Part shown: positions 55,849 to 64,000 of the stretch, one piece after another
Layout: each line of letters begins with the position of its first letter
Numbering within the stretch: position 1 is the first letter of the stretch
NCBI RefSeq assembly: GCF_001673635.1
Contig: NZ_LZMH01000082.1
Location: forward strand, 124,001 to 188,000
Source: Mycobacterium asiaticum
GTDB lineage: Bacteria > Actinomycetota > Actinomycetes > Mycobacteriales > Mycobacteriaceae
DNA: 64,000 nucleotides
Direction of reading: 5' to 3'
The notes under the pieces: model-generated
The model's input: only the letters and a program-made list of their open reading frames with translations
Databases searched by the model: none
What the model was told of the DNA's origin: nothing
Position numbers and translations under genes: made by a program

Positions 55849-57172
55849 CGCCCCCGCCACCCCACTGACCCCGGTCATCAGCCGCTACTGGGACGACCCC
55901 GAATCGTGGTCGCTGGCAACCTACGAACGCTATGACGGCTACCGGGCCATGAAGAAGGCCCTGACCATGAATCCCGACGACGTGATCGGGACGGTGAAGG
56001 ACTCCGGGTTGCGTGGCCGCGGTGGTGCCGGCTTCTCGACCGGGACCAAGTGGTCGTTCATCCCGCAGGGCGACACTGGGCCGGCGGCCAAGCCGCATTA
56101 CCTGGTGGTCAACGCCGACGAGTCCGAACCCGGTACATGCAAAGACATTCCGTTGATGCTGGCGACACCGCATGTGCTCGTCGAGGGCGTGATCATCGCC
56201 TCCTATGCGATCCGGGCCAGCCATGCCTTCATCTACGTCCGTGGTGAGGTGGTGCCGGTGCTGCGGCGGCTGCAGAACGCCGTCGCCGAGGCCTACGCCG
56301 CCGGCTACCTCGGCCGCGACATCGGTGGCTCCGGTTTCAACCTGGAGCTGGTGGTGCACGCGGGCGCCGGGGCATACATCTGCGGCGAGGAGACCGCGCT
56401 GCTCGACTCGCTGGAGGGCCGCCGCGGCCAGCCGCGACTGCGGCCGCCCTTCCCCGCCGTCGCCGGCCTGTACGGCTGCCCCACGGTGATCAACAACGTG
56501 GAGACGATCGCCAGCGTCCCGTCGATCATCCTCAACGGCGTCGACTGGTTCCGTTCCATGGGCAGCGAGAAATCGCCTGGCTTCACGCTGTATTCGTTGT
56601 CCGGGCACGTCACCAACCCTGGGCAGTACGAGGCGCCACTGGGCATCACGTTGCGCGAGTTGCTCGACTACGCCGGCGGCGTCCGGGCCGGCCACAAGCT
56701 GAAGTTCTGGACACCGGGCGGATCCTCCACCCCGCTGCTGACCGACGAACACCTCGACGTGCCGCTCGACTACGAGGGCGTCGGCGGAGTCGGCTCGATG
56801 CTGGGCACCAAGGCGCTGGAGATCTTCGACGAAACCACCTGCGTGGTGCGGGCGGTGCGGCGCTGGACCGAGTTCTACAAGCACGAATCGTGCGGCAAGT
56901 GCACCCCGTGCCGGGAGGGCACCTTCTGGCTGGACAAGATCTACGAGCGGCTGGAAACCGGCCGGGGCACCCGCGAAGACCTCGACAAGTTGCTGGACAT
57001 CTCCGACGCGATCCTCGGGAAGTCGTTCTGCGCGTTGGGTGACGGCGCCGCCAGCCCGGTGATGTCGTCGATCCAGCACTTCCGGGACGAATACATCGCC
57101 CACGTCGAATCCGGCGGCTGCCCGTTCGACCCCCGAGACTCCATGCTGACGTTGGACGGAGTGAAAGCGTGA
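55841..57172 (+). CDS. nuoF: NADH-quinone oxidoreductase subunit F
   Basis: 443 residues. FMN and NADH site: LRGRGGAGFSTGTKWSFIP, VVNADESEPGTCKD, GAGAYICGEETALLDSLEGRRGQPRLRPPFPAVAGLYGCPTVINNVET. The [4Fe-4S] N3 site is ESCGKCTPCREGTFWL plus the distal Cys in GKSFCALGD. It oxidises NADH and hands electrons to FMN. Overlaps nuoG by GTGA. Confidence 0.97.
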   Translation: MTSAPATPLTPVISRYWDDPESWSLATYERYDGYRAMKKALTMNPDDVIGTVKDSGLRGRGGAGFSTGTKWSFIPQGDTGPAAKPHYLVVNADESEPGTCKDIPLMLATPHVLVEGVIIASYAIRASHAFIYVRGEVVPVLRRLQNAVAEAYAAGYLGRDIGGSGFNLELVVHAGAGAYICGEETALLDSLEGRRGQPRLRPPFPAVAGLYGCPTVINNVETIASVPSIILNGVDWFRSMGSEKSPGFTLYSLSGHVTNPGQYEAPLGITLRELLDYAGGVRAGHKLKFWTPGGSSTPLLTDEHLDVPLDYEGVGGVGSMLGTKALEIFDETTCVVRAVRRWTEFYKHESCGKCTPCREGTFWLDKIYERLETGRGTREDLDKLLDISDAILGKSFCALGDGAASPVMSSIQHFRDEYIAHVESGGCPFDPRDSMLTLDGVKA

Positions 57173-59583
57173 CCCAGACAGCTGACGCGGAGAACCGCTT
57201 GGCTCAGCCCGAGATGGTGTCGCTGACCATCGACGGAGTCGAGATCAGCGTTCCCAAGGGCACTTTGGTGATCCGCGCCGCCGAGTTGATGGGCATCCAG
57301 ATCCCCCGGTTCTGCGACCACCCGCTGCTCGACCCGGTGGGCGCCTGCCGGCAGTGCCTGGTCGAGGTGGAAGGCCAGCGCAAACCGCTGGCGTCGTGCA
57401 CCACCGTCTGCACCGACGACATGGTGGTGCGCACCCAGCTCACCTCGCCGGCCGCGGACAAGGCCCAGCACGGCGTGATGGAACTGCTGTTGATCAACCA
57501 CCCGCTGGACTGCCCGATGTGCGACAAGGGCGGCGAATGCCCCCTGCAGAACCAGGCAATGTCCAACGGCCGCGCGGAATCTCGCTTCACCGATCCCAAG
57601 CGCACCTTCGCCAAGCCGATCAACATCTCGTCGCAGGTGCTGCTGGACCGGGAGCGCTGCATCCTGTGCGCCCGCTGCACCCGGTTCGCCAACCAGATCG
57701 CCGGCGACACCTTCATCGACATGCAGGAGCGGGGCGCGCTGCAGCAGGTCGGCATCTACGCCAACGAGCCCTTCGAGTCCTACTTCTCCGGCAACACCGT
57801 GCAGGTCTGCCCGGTGGGTGCGCTGACGGGCACGGCGTACCGATTCCGGGCCCGGCCGTTCGATTTGGTGTCCAGTCCGAGCGTGTGCGAGCACTGCTCG
57901 TCCGGATGTGCGCAGCGCACCGACCACCGCCGCGGCAAGGTGACGCGCCGACTGGCCGGTGACGACCCCGAGGTCAACGAGGAGTGGAACTGCGACAAGG
58001 GCCGGTGGGCTTTCACCTACGCGACCCAGCCGGATGTGATCACCACGCCGCTGATCCGGGACTCGGGCGGCGAGCTGGTACCGGCGTCGTGGGCGCACGC
58101 GATCGTGGCGGCGACGCAGGGACTCGAGGCAGCCCGCGGCCGCACCGGTGTGCTGGTTGGTGGCCGGGTCACCTGGGAGGACGCCTACGCCTACGCCAAG
58201 TTCGCCCGAATTGTGCTGGACACCAACGACGTCGACTTCCGGGCCCGTCCCTCCTCGGCCGAGGAGGCCGATTTTCTGGCGGCGCGCATCGCCGGGCGAC
58301 CGGTCAGCGTCAGCTACTCCGACCTCGAGGCGGCGCCGGTCGTCCTGCTGGTCGGCTTCGAGCCTGAAGAGGAATCACCGATCGTGTTCCTGCGGCTGCG
58401 CAAGGCCGCACGCAAGAACAACCTTCCGGTGTATGCGATCGCTCCGTTCGCGAGTCGTGGGCTGGCGAAGATGTCGGGCCGGTTGCTGCAGACCGCTCCC
58501 GGCGCCGAGCCGGCAACATTGGACGGGCTGGCGACCGGGGAGATCGGGAACCTGCTCAGCACCCCGGGTGCGGTGATCATGGTTGGCGAACGCCTGGCCA
58601 CGGTTCCCGGCGGTTTCTCGGCCGCGGCCCGCCTGGCCGACACCACCGGGGCACGGTTGACCTGGGTGCCGCGGCGCGCCGGGGAACGCGGTGCACTGGA
58701 AGCCGGTGCCCTGCCCGGGCTGTTGCCCGGTGGCCGCCCCGCCGCTGACGAGGTCGCGCGCTCGCAGGTCACCGCGGCGTGGCACGTCGACGAATTGCCC
58801 ACTGCGACAGGACGTGACACGGACGGCATCCTGGCCGCGGCCATCGACGGAACGCTGGGCGCGCTGCTGGTGGGCGGCATCGAACCGGGCGACTTCGCCG
58901 ACCCGGACGCGGTGCTGGCCGCCCTGGACACCGCGCCGTTCGTGGTCAGCCTCGAACTGCGGCACAGCGCCGTCACCGAGCGGGCCGACGTGGTGTTCCC
59001 GGTTGCGCCCACCACCCAGAAGTCGGGTGCTTTCGTCAACTGGGAGGGCCGCTATCGCGGCTTCGAACCCGCTTTCCATGGCACCACCCTGCAGGCCAGC
59101 CAGTCCGACCATCGCGTGCTCGACACGCTGGCCGACGAGATGGGCGTCTATCTCGGTTGCGCCACAGTCGAATCCGCCCGCGAGGAACTCTCGGCCCTGG
59201 GCACCTGGGACGGCAAGCACCCGTCCAGCCCGACGGCCGAGGCAGCATCGCCCGCCGAACCCGGTGCCGGTGAGGCGGTGCTGACCGGCTGGCGATTGCT
59301 GCTGGACGCCGGTCGCGGACAGGATGGTGAACCACACCTGGCCGGCACCGCGCGCAAGCCCGAAGTGCGGTTGTCGGCGAACACCGCCGCCGAAATCGGC
59401 GCCGGGCACGGGGATCCGGTCACGGTCAGCACCGACCGTGGCTCGATCACCCTGCCGCTCAGCGTCACCGACATGCCCGACCGGGTGGTGTGGCTGCCGA
59501 TCAACTCACCGGGTTCGGCGGTGCATAAAGACCTTGGCGTCACACTGGGTGCCGTCGTGAACATCGGGGTGGGTGCCAAATGA
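57169..59583 (+). CDS. nuoG: NADH-quinone oxidoreductase subunit G
   Basis: 804 residues from GTG 57169. N-terminal [2Fe-2S] ferredoxin domain (PRFCDHPLLDPVGACRQCLVEV, CTT), His-Cys motif HPLDCPMCDKGGECPLQNQ, a second cluster CILCARCTRFANQI, and a further site CEHCSSGCAQRTDHRRGKV, then a long molybdopterin-oxidoreductase-like domain without a cofactor motif. It carries electrons along the peripheral arm. Overlaps nuoH by ATGA. Confidence 0.96.
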   Translation: MTQTADAENRLAQPEMVSLTIDGVEISVPKGTLVIRAAELMGIQIPRFCDHPLLDPVGACRQCLVEVEGQRKPLASCTTVCTDDMVVRTQLTSPAADKAQHGVMELLLINHPLDCPMCDKGGECPLQNQAMSNGRAESRFTDPKRTFAKPINISSQVLLDRERCILCARCTRFANQIAGDTFIDMQERGALQQVGIYANEPFESYFSGNTVQVCPVGALTGTAYRFRARPFDLVSSPSVCEHCSSGCAQRTDHRRGKVTRRLAGDDPEVNEEWNCDKGRWAFTYATQPDVITTPLIRDSGGELVPASWAHAIVAATQGLEAARGRTGVLVGGRVTWEDAYAYAKFARIVLDTNDVDFRARPSSAEEADFLAARIAGRPVSVSYSDLEAAPVVLLVGFEPEEESPIVFLRLRKAARKNNLPVYAIAPFASRGLAKMSGRLLQTAPGAEPATLDGLATGEIGNLLSTPGAVIMVGERLATVPGGFSAAARLADTTGARLTWVPRRAGERGALEAGALPGLLPGGRPAADEVARSQVTAAWHVDELPTATGRDTDGILAAAIDGTLGALLVGGIEPGDFADPDAVLAALDTAPFVVSLELRHSAVTERADVVFPVAPTTQKSGAFVNWEGRYRGFEPAFHGTTLQASQSDHRVLDTLADEMGVYLGCATVESAREELSALGTWDGKHPSSPTAEAASPAEPGAGEAVLTGWRLLLDAGRGQDGEPHLAGTARKPEVRLSANTAAEIGAGHGDPVTVSTDRGSITLPLSVTDMPDRVVWLPINSPGSAVHKDLGVTLGAVVNIGVGAK

Positions 59584-60842
59584 ACGGCTTGACCGCTTTC
59601 GGGCACGACGCTTGGTGGCTGGTGTTGGGCAAGGCCCTGGCCATCTTCGTCTACCTGGTGTTGACGGTGCTGATAGCAATCCTGATCGAACGAAAGCTGT
59701 TGGGCAGGATGCAACTTCGGCCCGGGCCCAACCGCGCCGGCCCGAAGGGTCTGTTGCAGAGCCTCGCCGACGGCGTCAAGCTGGCATTGAAAGAAAGCAT
59801 CACACCCAAGGGCATCGACTGGTTCGTCTACTTCGCGGCACCGGCCATCTCGGCGATTCCCGCGTTCACCGCCTTCGCGTTCATCCCGTTCGGTCCCGAG
59901 GTCTCGGTGTTCGGCCACTGGACTCCGTTGCAGCTCACCGACCTTCCCGTCGCGGTGCTGTTCATCCTGGGTCTGTCGGCGATCGGCGTGTATGGCATCG
60001 TGCTGGGCGGTTGGGCATCTGGATCCACCTACCCGCTGCTCGGCGGGGTCCGGTCGACCGCCCAGGTGATCTCCTATGAGGTGGCGATGGGCCTGTCGTT
60101 CGCGGCGGTGTTCCTCTACGCCGGCACCATGTCGACGTCGCAGATCGTGGCCGCCCAGGACCGCGTCTGGTACATCTTCCTGCTGCTGCCGTCCTTCTTG
60201 ACGTACCTGATCTCCATGGTCGGTGAGACCAACCGGGCGCCGTTCGACCTACCCGAAGCCGAGGGCGAGTTGGTGGCCGGCTTCCACACCGAGTACTCGT
60301 CGCTGAAGTTCGCCATCTTCATGCTCGCCGAATACGTGAACATGACCACGGTTTCGGCGCTGGCGGCGACGATGTTCCTGGGCGGCTGGCACGCCCCGTG
60401 GCCGTTGAACCTGTGGGACGGGGCCAACAGCGGCTGGTGGCCCGTGCTGTGGTTCACCGCCAAGGTGTGGACGTTCCTGTTCATCTACTTCTGGCTGCGG
60501 GCCACGCTCCCCCGGTTCCGCTACGACCAGTTCATGGCGCTGGGCTGGAAGCTGCTGATCCCTGTCTCGTTGGCGTGGATCATGATCGCGGGCACTGTGC
60601 GCTGGCTGCGCAATCAGGGCTACCCCCACTGGACCGCGGTGCTGGTGATTTGCAGCCTGGTGGTGGCTGTCGTGCTGATCGCAACGCTGCGCAAACCGTT
60701 CACTGTGCCCAAACGACAGCAGCAGCGTGTCGAAAAGCCCGTCGGGGCAAGCGATCCGCAACCGGCATTCCCGACACCACCACTGCCGATGAAGACCCTC
60801 GAACGGCCCGTCGGTGCGAGCAAGGAGAAGGCACGTGGCTAA
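59580..60842 (+). CDS. nuoH: NADH-quinone oxidoreductase subunit H
   Basis: 420 residues with about eight to nine membrane helices. Signatures: LIERKLLGRMQLRPGPNRAGPKGLLQSLADGVKLALKE and LPSFLTYLISMVGETNRAPFDLPEAEGELVAGFHTEYSSLKFAIFMLAEYVNM. It links the quinone cavity to the proton-pumping arm. The C-terminal ~50 residues (KRQQQRVEKPVGASDPQPAFPTPPLPMKTLERPVGASK) form a polar tail typical of mycobacteria. Overlaps nuoI by eight bases. Confidence 0.97.
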   Translation: MNGLTAFGHDAWWLVLGKALAIFVYLVLTVLIAILIERKLLGRMQLRPGPNRAGPKGLLQSLADGVKLALKESITPKGIDWFVYFAAPAISAIPAFTAFAFIPFGPEVSVFGHWTPLQLTDLPVAVLFILGLSAIGVYGIVLGGWASGSTYPLLGGVRSTAQVISYEVAMGLSFAAVFLYAGTMSTSQIVAAQDRVWYIFLLLPSFLTYLISMVGETNRAPFDLPEAEGELVAGFHTEYSSLKFAIFMLAEYVNMTTVSALAATMFLGGWHAPWPLNLWDGANSGWWPVLWFTAKVWTFLFIYFWLRATLPRFRYDQFMALGWKLLIPVSLAWIMIAGTVRWLRNQGYPHWTAVLVICSLVVAVVLIATLRKPFTVPKRQQQRVEKPVGASDPQPAFPTPPLPMKTLERPVGASKEKARG

Positions 60843-61380
60843 ATTCTTGGACCCCATCGCCGGATTCGGCGTCACGTTCGGGTCGATGTTCAAGAAGACC
60901 ATCACCGAGGAGTATCCGGAGAAGCCCGGCCCGGTGGCACCCCGCTACCACGGCCGTCATCAGCTGAACCGCTATCCCGACGGGCTGGAGAAGTGCATCG
61001 GGTGCGAGTTGTGCGCCTGGTCCTGCCCCGCGGACGCGATCTACGTCGAGGGCGACGACAACACCGAGGAAGCGCGGTACTCGCCGGGAGAACGCTACGG
61101 CCGGGTTTACCAGATCAACTATCTGCGCTGCATCGGTTGCGGGCTGTGCATCGAAGCCTGCCCCACCCGCGCCCTGACGATGACCAACGACTACGAGTTG
61201 GCCGACGACAACCGCGCTGACCTGATCTACGAGAAGGACCGGCTGCTGGCGCCGCTGCAGCCGGGTATGACGGAACCGCCGCACCCGAGGGCCGAGGGTG
61301 CCACCGACAAGGACTACTACCTGGGCAACGTCACCGCGGACGGAGTGCGGCAAAGTCAGGAAGCCGGGGACCCCCGGTGA
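60835..61380 (+). CDS. nuoI: NADH-quinone oxidoreductase subunit I
   Basis: 181 residues from GTG 60835 (AAGGAGAAGGCAC upstream). Two 4Fe-4S ferredoxin motifs: CIGCELCAWSCPADAI and CIGCGLCIEACPTRAL (clusters N6a and N6b). The N-terminal amphipathic segment FLDPIAGFGVTFGSMFKK anchors it to the membrane. The C-terminal extension PHPRAEGATDKDYYLGNVTADG is usual for the group. Overlaps nuoJ by GTGA. Confidence 0.97.
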   Translation: MAKFLDPIAGFGVTFGSMFKKTITEEYPEKPGPVAPRYHGRHQLNRYPDGLEKCIGCELCAWSCPADAIYVEGDDNTEEARYSPGERYGRVYQINYLRCIGCGLCIEACPTRALTMTNDYELADDNRADLIYEKDRLLAPLQPGMTEPPHPRAEGATDKDYYLGNVTADGVRQSQEAGDPR

Positions 61381-62165
61381 GCGTGATACTCGCCTCCAAC
61401 CTGGCTCCGGAGCTCATCACCCGCACCTCCACCGGTGAAGCGGTGATGTTCTGGGTGCTCGGCGCGCTGGCGTTGGTCGGAGCGTTGGGCGTGGTGCTGG
61501 CCGTCAACGCCGTCTACTCGGCGATGTACCTGGCGATGACGATGCTGATCCTGGCGGTCTTCTACATCGCCCAGGACGCGCTGTTTCTGGGTGTCGTACA
61601 AGTCGTGGTCTATACCGGCGCGGTGATGATGCTGTTCCTGTTCGTGTTGATGCTGATCGGCGTGGACTCGGCGGAATCGCTGAAGGAAACGCTGCGCGGA
61701 CAACGGGTCGCCGGAGTGCTGACCGGCATCGGCTTCGGCGTCCTGCTGATCGGCGGGATCGGCAACGTTGCGACAGCGGGCTTTCACGGGCTGGACGGCG
61801 CCAACGCCGGCGGCAACGTGGAAGGCCTTGCCGCCCTGATCTTCACGCGTTACCTGTGGGCCTTCGAGCTGACCAGCGCGCTGCTGATCACCGCCGCGGT
61901 CGGCGCGATGATCTTGGCGCACCGGGAGCGGTTCGAGCGGCGTAAGACTCAGCGTGAGCTCTCCCAGGAACGCTTCCGTCCCGGCGGGCACCCCACCCCG
62001 CTGCCCAGCCCGGGTGTCTATGCGCGCCACAACGCCGTCGACGTCGCCGCTCTGCTGCCGGACGGTTCGTACTCGGAACTGTCGGTTTCGCGCATCCTGC
62101 GCACCCGCGGCGCCGACGGCCTCGAGACACCGTCGCCCCAATCGGTCAAGGGAGGTGCGTCATGA
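61377..62165 (+). CDS. nuoJ: NADH-quinone oxidoreductase subunit J
   Basis: 262 residues from GTG 61377. Five membrane helices; signature ALVGALGVVLAVNAVYSAMYLAMTMLILAVFYIAQDALFLGVVQVVVYTGAVMMLFLFVLMLIG, including the pi-bulge helix (VVYTGAVMMLFLFV). The polar C-terminal tail (~185-262) is longer than in E. coli. Overlaps nuoK by ATGA. Confidence 0.97.
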   Translation: MSVILASNLAPELITRTSTGEAVMFWVLGALALVGALGVVLAVNAVYSAMYLAMTMLILAVFYIAQDALFLGVVQVVVYTGAVMMLFLFVLMLIGVDSAESLKETLRGQRVAGVLTGIGFGVLLIGGIGNVATAGFHGLDGANAGGNVEGLAALIFTRYLWAFELTSALLITAAVGAMILAHRERFERRKTQRELSQERFRPGGHPTPLPSPGVYARHNAVDVAALLPDGSYSELSVSRILRTRGADGLETPSPQSVKGGAS

Positions 62166-62461
62166 ATCCGGCCAACTACCTATACCTTTCGGCATTGCTG
62201 TTCACCATCGGAGCGGCCGGGGTACTGCTGCGGCGCAACGCGATCGTCATGTTCATGTGTGTTGAGCTGATGCTCAACGCGGTGAACCTGGCGTTCGTCA
62301 CCTTCGCCCGCCTGCACGGCAAGCTCGACGGACAGATGATCGCGTTCTTCACCATGGTGGTCGCCGCCTGCGAGGTGGTGATCGGCCTGGCGATCATCAT
62401 GACGATTTTCCGTACCCGCAAATCGGCGTCGGTCGACGACGCGAATCTACTCAAAGGCTGA
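62162..62461 (+). CDS. nuoK: NADH-quinone oxidoreductase subunit K
   Basis: 99 residues, three membrane helices. The proton-channel glutamates are present: MFMCVELMLNAVNLAFVTFA (Glu in helix 2) and VVAACEVVIGLAIIMTIFR (Glu in helix 3). Followed by nuoL after ten bases. Confidence 0.97.
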   Translation: MNPANYLYLSALLFTIGAAGVLLRRNAIVMFMCVELMLNAVNLAFVTFARLHGKLDGQMIAFFTMVVAACEVVIGLAIIMTIFRTRKSASVDDANLLKG

Positions 62462-62471
62462 AAGAGCCAAC

Positions 62472-64000
62472 GTGAATAACCTGGCGCTTCATTACACCTG
62501 GCTGCTCGTTGCACTGCCACTTGCGGGGGCCGCGATCCTGCTGTTCGGCGGTCGACGCACCGACGCGTGGGGTCATTGGCTGGGTACTTTGGCCGCCCTG
62601 TCGGCCTTCGGCGTGGGCGTGACGCTGCTGACGGACCTGTTGAGCCGGCCCGCCGAGGAGCGCACCATCGGCCAGACGGTGTTCAGCTGGATACCGGTCG
62701 GCGGCTTGCAGGTTGACTTCGGCCTGCAGATCGACCAGCTGTCCATGTGTTTCGTGCTGCTCATCTCCGGTGTCGGATCGCTGATTCACATCTATTCGGT
62801 CGCCTACATGGCCGAGGACGAGGACCGCCGTAGGTTTTTCGGCTACCTCAACCTGTTCCTGGCCTCGATGCTGCTGCTGGTGGTCGCAGACAACTACGTG
62901 CTGCTCTACGTCGGATGGGAGGGCGTCGGCCTGGCGTCCTACCTGCTGATCGGGTTCTGGTACCACAAGCCGTCGGCCGCGACGGCGGCCAAGAAGGCGT
63001 TCGTGATGAACCGGGTTGGGGACGCCGGATTGGCGCTGGCGATGTTCCTGATGTTCAGCACCTTCGGCACGGTGTCCTACAGCGGCGTGTTCGCCGGCGC
63101 GCCGGCCGCCAGCCAGTCCGTGCTGAACGTGACGGGCTTGCTGTTGCTACTGGGCGCCTGCGCGAAGTCCGCCCAGGTGCCCCTGCAGGCCTGGTTGGGT
63201 GACGCGATGGAAGGCCCCACCCCGGTGTCGGCCCTGATCCACGCGGCCACCATGGTGACCGCCGGTGTCTACCTGATCGTGCGGTCCAACCCGCTGTACA
63301 ACCTGGCGCCGGACGCGCAACTCGGCGTGGTGATCGTCGGCGCCGTCACGTTGATACTCGGGGCTTTCATCGGCTGCGCCAAGGACGACATCAAGCGAGC
63401 GCTGGCCGCATCCACCATGAGCCAGATCGGCTACATGGTGCTGGCCGCGGGCCTGGGCCCGGCCGGCTACGCCTTCGCGATCATGCACCTGCTCACCCAC
63501 GGCTTTTTCAAGGCCGGGCTGTTCCTCGGGTCCGGCTCGATCATCCACGCCATGCACGAAGAACAGGACATGCGCCGTTACGGCAGCCTGCGCGCGGCGC
63601 TGCCCATCACGTTCGTGACCTTCGGCCTGGGATACCTGGCGATCATCGGCGTGCCACCGTTCGCCGGCTTCTTCTCCAAGGACGCGATCATCGAGGCGGC
63701 ACTGGGGTCCGGCGGCATCCGCGGCTACATCCTGGGCGGGGCGGCCCTGTTGGGCGCGGGCATCACCGCGTTCTACATGACGCGGGTGATGCTGATGACG
63801 TTCTTCGGTAAGAAGCGTTGGGTCCCAGGACTGCATCCGCACGAGGCGCCCGCGCTGATGGCGTGGCCGATGATCCTGCTTGCGGTCGGGTCGGTGTTCT
63901 CCGGTGGTCTGTTCGCGATCGGCGGCACGCTGCAGCACTGGCTCGAGCCGGTGGTCGGCGGGCACGAGGAGACCACCCATGCCGTGCCCGCCTGGGTCAG
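62472..64000 (+). CDS. nuoL: NADH-quinone oxidoreductase subunit L, 3' end outside window
   Basis: 509 codons from GTG 62472 are present; the family is ~620-630 residues, so about 120 are missing. Antiporter-like proton pump: DQLSMCFVLLISGVGSLIHIYSVAYM, LYVGWEGVGLASYLLIGFWYHKPSA (Glu on TM5), KSAQVPLQAWLGDAMEGPTPVSALIHAATMVTAGVYLI (Lys on TM7, His on TM8) and MSQIGYMVLAAGLGPAGYAFAIMHLLTHGFFKAGLFLGSGSIIH. The operon presumably continues with nuoM and nuoN beyond the edge. Confidence 0.97.
   Translation, partial: MNNLALHYTWLLVALPLAGAAILLFGGRRTDAWGHWLGTLAALSAFGVGVTLLTDLLSRPAEERTIGQTVFSWIPVGGLQVDFGLQIDQLSMCFVLLISGVGSLIHIYSVAYMAEDEDRRRFFGYLNLFLASMLLLVVADNYVLLYVGWEGVGLASYLLIGFWYHKPSAATAAKKAFVMNRVGDAGLALAMFLMFSTFGTVSYSGVFAGAPAASQSVLNVTGLLLLLGACAKSAQVPLQAWLGDAMEGPTPVSALIHAATMVTAGVYLIVRSNPLYNLAPDAQLGVVIVGAVTLILGAFIGCAKDDIKRALAASTMSQIGYMVLAAGLGPAGYAFAIMHLLTHGFFKAGLFLGSGSIIHAMHEEQDMRRYGSLRAALPITFVTFGLGYLAIIGVPPFAGFFSKDAIIEAALGSGGIRGYILGGAALLGAGITAFYMTRVMLMTFFGKKRWVPGLHPHEAPALMAWPMILLAVGSVFSGGLFAIGGTLQHWLEPVVGGHEETTHAVPAWV

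Noticed and set aside
1..64000. CRISPR arrays, insertion sequences, prophage or tRNA genes
   Set aside because: No regularly spaced repeats, transposase or integrase genes, or tRNA cloverleafs other than the tmRNA ends were found on reading both strands.

Overview
The window is high-GC chromosomal DNA from a Mycobacterium, probably a slow-growing non-tuberculous species. The evidence is a PE and a PPE gene, a mycobacterial tmRNA next to smpB, and long stretches that I recognise from memory as collinear with the M. tuberculosis blocks Rv3099c-Rv3107c, Rv3129-Rv3134c, Rv3137-Rv3141 and Rv3143-Rv3156. The species cannot be fixed from this sequence alone. Both ends cut genes: a P450-reductase fusion on the left and nuoL on the right.

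Layout. 1-9300 is an accessory-looking stretch: a self-sufficient CYP102-type P450, a PE protein, a crotonase, a small secreted cysteine protein, an SDR reductase, a DUF1206 membrane protein, a steroid 5-alpha-reductase-like membrane enzyme and an FKBP isomerase. 9400-19960 is housekeeping: ssrA, a ferritin-like protein, a mycothiol-dependent enzyme, then smpB-ftsX-ftsE-(Pro/Thr-rich membrane protein)-mscS-prfB on the minus strand, fprA on the plus strand and agpS converging on it. 20050-22333 holds two adjacent acyl-CoA dehydrogenases.

22350-33853 is an enlarged dormancy (Dos) island. It has an acg-type nitroreductase and a flavin/F420-type oxidase, a group III truncated haemoglobin coupled to tgs1, an Rv3131-type nitroreductase, the haem sensor kinase dosS, the regulator dosR and a universal stress protein. 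Divergent from these is a quinol-type nitric oxide reductase operon (norB, a zinc-ribbon-like membrane protein, a slipin). DosR-like boxes lie at 22352, 25660 and 30001. The one at 30001 sits between the stress-protein/dosRS operon and norB. NO is a known inducing signal for DosS, so the island puts NO sensing, likely NO removal and lipid storage under one regulator.

33859-41395 carries hisN, fadE24-fadE23 behind a perfect 22-bp palindrome, a degenerate amidohydrolase remnant, an acetyltransferase, an aldo/keto reductase and two MDR oxidoreductases (the second is fadB4). 41486-49087 is a tightly overlapping catabolic cluster: homogentisate-dioxygenase-like cupin, alpha/beta hydrolase, CoA transferase, HMG-CoA lyase, TetR regulator, acyl-CoA dehydrogenase, APH-type kinase and a small DUF6285-like protein. 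The last three resemble the levulinate/4-hydroxyacyl-CoA kinase module LvaC-LvaA-LvaB.

49096-51754 has a SnoaL-like protein, YceI, an orphan receiver protein (Rv3143-like) and a PPE protein. From 52079 to the right edge runs the proton-pumping NADH dehydrogenase I operon nuoA-nuoL, with almost every gene overlapping the next by 1-8 bases. There are no tRNA or rRNA genes, no insertion sequences and no CRISPR array that I can see.
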